The notes under the pieces were generated by a model that saw only the letters and a program-made list of their open reading frames with translations, did no database searches and was not told the DNA's origin. A program made the translations under genes and the position numbers. From NCBI RefSeq assembly GCF_004358205.1, contig NZ_SMYO01000003.1:186001-250000 (forward strand): a stretch of 64,000 nucleotides of DNA. The letters are read 5' to 3'. Shown in pieces: positions 60,131 to 64,000 of the stretch. How positions within the stretch are numbered: position 1 is the stretch's first letter; every line of letters starts with the position of its first letter. Source of the stretch: Bacillus salipaludis (lineage in GTDB: Bacteria; Bacillota; Bacilli; Bacillales_B; DSM-18226).

Positions 60131-60698
60131 GTGTTTCATGCGTAATCTTCTTATAACAATCACATTTCATTACATGGTCATTGACCATTCCCACAGCCTG
60201 CATAAAAGCATAACAAATTGTTGAGCCGACAAATTTAAAGCCACGCTTTTTTAAATCTTTACTAAGTCGATCACTAATTTCGGTAGTGGCAGGTACTTCT
60301 GATAAGTCCTTAAAGTGATTTTGAATCGGCTTCCCATCGACAAATGACCAGATATAGGCACTGAACGAGCCAAATTCCTCCACCACATTTAAAAATGCTT
60401 TCGCATTCGTTATAACTGCGCGGATTTTTAATTTATTTCTGACGATACCTTCATTGTTTAGCAGCTCATCAATTTTTCGATCATTATAGTCAACAATTTT
60501 TTCTGCCTCAAAGTTGTCGAATGCCTTCCGGTAATTGGCTCGTTTCTTTAAAATCGTATACCAGCTTAACCCTGCCTGTGCTCCTTCAAGATTCAAATAC
60601 TCAAATAGCTGGCGATCATCATAAACCGGCACGCCCCATTCGTGGTCATGATAATCGATATATAATGGATCCTGATTTACCCAGCCGCATCGATTCAT
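60108..60698 (-). CDS. tag: DNA-3-methyladenine glycosylase I (Tag)
   Basis: 196 aa. N-terminal RCGWVNQDPLYIDYHDHEWGVPVYDDRQLFEYLNLEGAQAGLSW has the zinc Cys 4 and His 17; the C-terminal NDHVMKCDCYKK gives the other zinc His and Cys. Tag excises 3-methyladenine from alkylated DNA. Monocistronic; its last codons overlap a terminator. Confidence 0.95.
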   Translation of the reverse strand: MNRCGWVNQDPLYIDYHDHEWGVPVYDDRQLFEYLNLEGAQAGLSWYTILKKRANYRKAFDNFEAEKIVDYNDRKIDELLNNEGIVRNKLKIRAVITNAKAFLNVVEEFGSFSAYIWSFVDGKPIQNHFKDLSEVPATTEISDRLSKDLKKRGFKFVGSTICYAFMQAVGMVNDHVMKCDCYKKITHETQKGTGEI

Positions 60699-60913
60699 TT
60701 ATTTCCACCTCCTCTTTTTAAAATACCATAAATTAGATTTTTATTAAAAAAGTCCGAAAACTAAAAATAATTCTTCTATTTTTAGCAAAGATATGATAGT
60801 TTATTAAGTATTAAAGGATTTCATGCAGCAGAATTAAAAAAATGAAGGATTTAATTCACTGAATTACTACCTTACTAATTCTCTAATCTGCTAAAGTGAG
60901 GAAGGAGGATGAG

Positions 60914-61759
60914 ATGAAACAACTTCCGATTAAACTTTTGGTCAAAGAGAAATTCTCCCTTTTATCAGCGGGCCAAAAAAAGGTGGCCAATTATCTAATT
61001 GAACATCTTGATGAGTTTGCCTTCAAAACAGCGTATCAAATTGGAAAAAAAACTGGTGTCAGCGAAACCACTGTGATTAGACTTTCTTTTGCACTAGGTT
61101 TTGAAGGATTTAGTGACATGCAGACAACGATACAAAATCAACTGCTTCAACAACATCAAGTGGAGCCTTTGGAAAGCAATCAACAAGAAGAAATCAATGA
61201 TCCCTTTAGAAAGGTAATTGAAAATGAAGTCCATATTTTAAGACATATGCTTAATCCAACGAATATTAATGAGATTTGGAATGCAGTAGATACCCTTATC
61301 AAGGCAGATCAAGTATTAATTGCAGGATATTGTCTTTCCCACGCTGCAGCCTACTGGTTTTCCTATAGGCTTAGTACCTTAAGGGAAAACGTCAACCTTT
61401 GTTCTCCTAATGGAAATTTTGTCGAGCAATTTTGTAATCTTACAGAAAATTCGGCCGTTGTCGTTTTTTCATTCCCGCGCTATTCAAATGAAACGATTAA
61501 AATAGCGGAGTGTGCTGCAAACCACGGTATTCAGATAATCGCGGTTACGGACCGCCTCCTCTCACCCATTGGGCGGATTTCAGATATAGTCGTTACGACA
61601 GAAGAGAATGCCGATACTGGAGTGAATTCGATTGCATCCGTCATTAGTTTACTTGACCTGATTATAGAAGGAATCCAGCAAAAAGATCAAAAACGAATCC
61701 ATTCCCACCAGCAAAAACTAGAAATGCTTTATTCAAGCTTTCATGTTTTTAAAGAATAA
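60914..61759 (+). CDS. RpiR-family (HTH-SIS) transcriptional regulator
   Basis: 281 aa from the ATG at 60914, preceded by AAGGAGGATGAG; a GTG at 60896 lies before that site. HTH_6 domain EKFSLLSAGQKKVANYLIEHLDEFAFKTAYQIGKKTGVSETTVIRLSFALGFEGFSDMQ, then a SIS domain (QVLIAGYCLSHAAAYWFSYRL; AVVVFSFPRYSNETI; IIAVTDRLLSPIGRISDIVVTT). SIS domains sense phosphosugars, but RpiR proteins beside permeases and racemases also regulate amino-sugar or amino-acid use. It probably controls the following permease and racemase genes. Confidence 0.9.
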   Translation: MKQLPIKLLVKEKFSLLSAGQKKVANYLIEHLDEFAFKTAYQIGKKTGVSETTVIRLSFALGFEGFSDMQTTIQNQLLQQHQVEPLESNQQEEINDPFRKVIENEVHILRHMLNPTNINEIWNAVDTLIKADQVLIAGYCLSHAAAYWFSYRLSTLRENVNLCSPNGNFVEQFCNLTENSAVVVFSFPRYSNETIKIAECAANHGIQIIAVTDRLLSPIGRISDIVVTTEENADTGVNSIASVISLLDLIIEGIQQKDQKRIHSHQQKLEMLYSSFHVFKE

Positions 61760-61783
61760 ATCTTAAAGAAAGTGGTTGAAAAT

Positions 61784-61797
61784 TGAAAGCGATTCCA
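61784..61797 (+). promoter_or_regulatory. cre-like box upstream of the permease gene
   Basis: TGAAAGCGATTCCA matches the cre consensus with one mismatch, the same position as in the symporter cre at 17841. Confidence 0.5.
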
Positions 61798-61935
61798 AAA
61801 ATTGTCTTTCAATATAAACTACATAAATCAATTAGCATCTAAAGGTGAACTTTTCATTAATCGTAAAAAAATTTTAACCAGGACGTATCCTTGCGTTTCC
61901 GGTATAAAAATTTAATAAAATAAAAGAGGTGTTTT

Positions 61936-63423
61936 ATGTCAAATACTGCAAAGAAGTTTCAGACATCAGAACAAATGGGACAAGCTGTTCAACATGAACA
62001 TTTGGAAAGAAAACTGAAAACCAGACATTTAACGATGATTGCCATGGGTGGAACAATTGGGACCGGTTTGTTTTTAGCAAGCGGCGCGACCATTCATGAT
62101 GCTGGCCCGGGGGGAGCAATTGCTGCCTATCTAATTGCAGGAATCATGGTATATTTCCTTATGGCCAGCCTTGCCGAAATGGCTGCATTTATTCCTATTT
62201 CCGGTTCTTTTAGTACGTATACTGCTAGATTTGTTGACCCAGCTTTAGGTTTCGCGGTTGGTTGGAATTATTGGTATAATAACGCAATTATTCTTGCACT
62301 GGAATTATCCGCATCCGCTTTAATTATGAAATACTGGCTTCCTAATGTACCAGGTATTGTTTGGAGTGCGAGCTTCCTAGTTATCATTTTCGGCTTAAAT
62401 GTTTTATCAGTTAAAGGTTACGGTGAATCAGAATTCTGGTTCTCTATTATCAAAGTTGTAACGATTATTCTTTTCATTGTTGTTGGTTTATTAATGATTT
62501 TTGGAATTATGAAAGGTTCTACCGGTGGATTTGAAAACCTTACGAAAGGTGATGCACCATTCCACGGCGGGCTCTTATCCATTTTCAGTGTATTTATGGT
62601 CGTAGGTTTTGCCTTTCAAGGAACAGAAATGGTCGGGGTTGCAGCCGGAGAAAGTGAAAACCCTGAGAAAGATATGCCAAGAGCTATTAAACAAATTTTC
62701 TGGCGCATTCTTTTATTCTACGTTTTAGCAATTTTCGTTATCGGCTGTTTAATTAGCTATAAGGATCCAAACTTATTAGGCGGCGACTTAGAAAATATTG
62801 CTGTCAGTCCTTTTACTCTTGTATTTAAACATGCGGGGTTAGCGTTTGCTGCTGCTGCAATGAACGCTGTCATCCTTACATCCGTTTTATCAGCAGGTAA
62901 CTCATCCTTATACGTAGGTTCCCGTGTCCTTTGGACATTGGCTGAAGAAGGTAAAGCGCCAGCATTCTTGAAAAAAGTAAATAAGGGCGGTGTACCAGTT
63001 AACGCCCTTTACGCTACTACACTTATAGGAATGCTTTGCTTCTTAACCTCCCTTTTCGGAGATGGTACAGTGTATAATTGGCTATTAAATGCTGCAGGTT
63101 TAGCCGGTTACCTGTCTTGGTTAGGTATTTCAATTACCCACATGCGCTTCAGAAAAGCGTATAAAGCACAAGGAAAAGATATGAAGGATCTTCCATATGT
63201 AGCAAAATGGTTCCCATTAGGACCAATTTTAGCAACAATCCTTTGCTTAGTTGCTACACTTGGGACCAATTATGGTGCGTTTATTGGTGATAAAATCGAC
63301 TGGTATGGTATACTTGTTTCCTATATTGGATTGCCATTATTTATTGCCGGCTATTTAGGCTATAAATTAGTAAAAAGAACGAAAATGGTTCCACTAAAAG
63401 AGGCAGATTTCAGTAGAGAATAA
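61936..63423 (+). CDS. APC-family amino acid permease (LysP-like)
   Basis: 495 aa, 12 membrane segments. Family signature near residue 30: KTRHLTMIAMGGTIGTGLFLASGATIHDAGPGGAIAAYLI, and AAGESENPEKDMPRAIKQIFWRILLFYV. It imports an amino acid by proton symport; basic amino acids are typical for this branch, but not certain. Located between an RpiR regulator and an N-acylamino-acid-racemase-type enzyme. Confidence 0.9.
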   Translation: MSNTAKKFQTSEQMGQAVQHEHLERKLKTRHLTMIAMGGTIGTGLFLASGATIHDAGPGGAIAAYLIAGIMVYFLMASLAEMAAFIPISGSFSTYTARFVDPALGFAVGWNYWYNNAIILALELSASALIMKYWLPNVPGIVWSASFLVIIFGLNVLSVKGYGESEFWFSIIKVVTIILFIVVGLLMIFGIMKGSTGGFENLTKGDAPFHGGLLSIFSVFMVVGFAFQGTEMVGVAAGESENPEKDMPRAIKQIFWRILLFYVLAIFVIGCLISYKDPNLLGGDLENIAVSPFTLVFKHAGLAFAAAAMNAVILTSVLSAGNSSLYVGSRVLWTLAEEGKAPAFLKKVNKGGVPVNALYATTLIGMLCFLTSLFGDGTVYNWLLNAAGLAGYLSWLGISITHMRFRKAYKAQGKDMKDLPYVAKWFPLGPILATILCLVATLGTNYGAFIGDKIDWYGILVSYIGLPLFIAGYLGYKLVKRTKMVPLKEADFSRE

Positions 63424-63432
63424 TTTTTTCCC

Positions 63433-63468
63433 CTAACGCCTTGTTATTGCAAGGCGTTAGCCTTTTTT
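63433..63468 (+). terminator. Rho-independent terminator after the permease gene
   Basis: CTAACGCCTTG and CAAGGCGTTAG form an 11-bp stem with a 6-nt loop, then CCTTTTTT. Confidence 0.92.
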
Positions 63469-63508
63469 ACATACTAAGCATAATGAAGGAAAGGAGAATG
63501 AAAAAGCT

Positions 63509-64000
63509 ATGAAAATAAAAGAAATCACTTTAAGGCATTTAAAAATGGATTTACTTTATCCTTTTGTCACCAGCTTCGGAGAAGAAAAAGATCGGGATTT
63601 TATTCTTGTCGAAGTGAAAAACGAGGATGGTCTAACCGGGTGGGCCGAAAATGTCGCCATGCCTACCCCCTACTATAATGAGGAAACAGTAAAAACGAAT
63701 TGGCATATGCTTGAGGATTTTTTAATGCCGCTTTTATTAAATCGTGAGTTCAGTCATCCCAATGAGATCTCTGAAAAACTCTTTGCTCATATTCGCGGAA
63801 ATTACATGGCAAAGGCTAGTTTGGAAATGGCTGCATGGGATTTATATGCCAGGGAACAAAACATTTCTCTTGCAAGTGCTCTTGGCGGAACGAAGAAAAC
63901 TATTGATGTCGGTGTCAGTATTGGCATTAAAGACTCCATTGAAGATACTCTAAAGGTGATTGATCAGCGCCGCTTGGAAGGCTATAAACGCTTCAAATTA
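63509..64000 (+). CDS. Enolase-superfamily N-acylamino acid racemase/o-succinylbenzoate synthase-like (3' part outside window)
   Basis: The frame is open to the window end (164 codons). It starts MKIKEITLRHLKMDLLYPFV, then TSFGEEKDRDFILVEVKNEDGLTGWAENVAMPTPYYNEETV and KASLEMAAWDLYAREQNISLASALGGTKKTIDVGVSIGI. This is the capping domain and first barrel strands of the MenC/NSAR branch. The catalytic Lys and metal residues lie beyond the window. AAGGAGA precedes the ATG by about 11 nt. The permease and RpiR context favours N-succinylamino acid racemisation over menaquinone synthesis. Confidence 0.85.
   Translation, partial: MKIKEITLRHLKMDLLYPFVTSFGEEKDRDFILVEVKNEDGLTGWAENVAMPTPYYNEETVKTNWHMLEDFLMPLLLNREFSHPNEISEKLFAHIRGNYMAKASLEMAAWDLYAREQNISLASALGGTKKTIDVGVSIGIKDSIEDTLKVIDQRRLEGYKRFKL

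Overview
The window comes from a spore-forming, low-GC Bacillaceae chromosome (Bacillus/Neobacillus-like). This rests on strong AGGAGG-type ribosome sites, frequent TTG/GTG starts, CcpA cre boxes, and sporulation proteins (spore transglutaminase Tgl, a CgeB-like glycosyltransferase). No rRNA, tRNA or CRISPR was found.

Layout. 1-6.3 kb: end of a glutaredoxin-like gene, then a spore-surface-looking island with a collagen-like G-X-T repeat protein, a family 2 glycosyltransferase, a small membrane protein, a polysaccharide deacetylase without a standard start codon, a CgeB-like glycosyltransferase, Tgl and two small unknown proteins. 6.4-9.0 kb: an argininosuccinate-lyase paralogue divergent from an EamA transporter. 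9.1-13.1 kb: hutU-hutI-hutG histidine degradation without hutH. 13.3-19.2 kb: SRPBCC protein, an AraC-type regulator with an altered receiver, and a DcuSR/CitAB-type two-component system divergent from a C4-dicarboxylate symporter.

20-36.2 kb: one codirectional 16-gene catabolic region plus a GntR regulator, read as a hydroxyproline utilisation island. It has two proline-racemase-family enzymes, a split FAD/Fe-S D-hydroxyproline dehydrogenase, a DHDPS-family deaminase and a 2-oxoglutarate semialdehyde dehydrogenase (trans-4-hydroxyproline route). It also has an aconitase-X pair and an ornithine-cyclodeaminase-family reductase (3-hydroxyproline route), and a Liv-type ABC importer. A perfect cre box lies before the binding protein, and four copies of TTTATCTG at an exact 21-bp period lie inside the operon.

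36.5-64 kb: ATP-grasp protein, OsmC, PfkB kinase, Atg22-type MFS, a CitST-like two-component system with a TctABC tricarboxylate transporter, several unknown proteins, a YjgB-deacetylase lipoprotein, a TPP-riboswitch thiamine-precursor ABC operon with tatD, copZ/csoR and a His-rich copper-region protein, a RelP/YwaC-like synthetase, a TetR gene facing an orphan promoter-hairpin, CBS protein, tag, and an RpiR-permease-N-acylamino acid racemase set cut by the window end.

A dispersed intergenic repeat (core GGTGCCTGTCACC plus a TGTCCAC/GTGGACA hairpin) occurs about eleven times. In most cases it sits directly after a stop codon in a fixed orientation.
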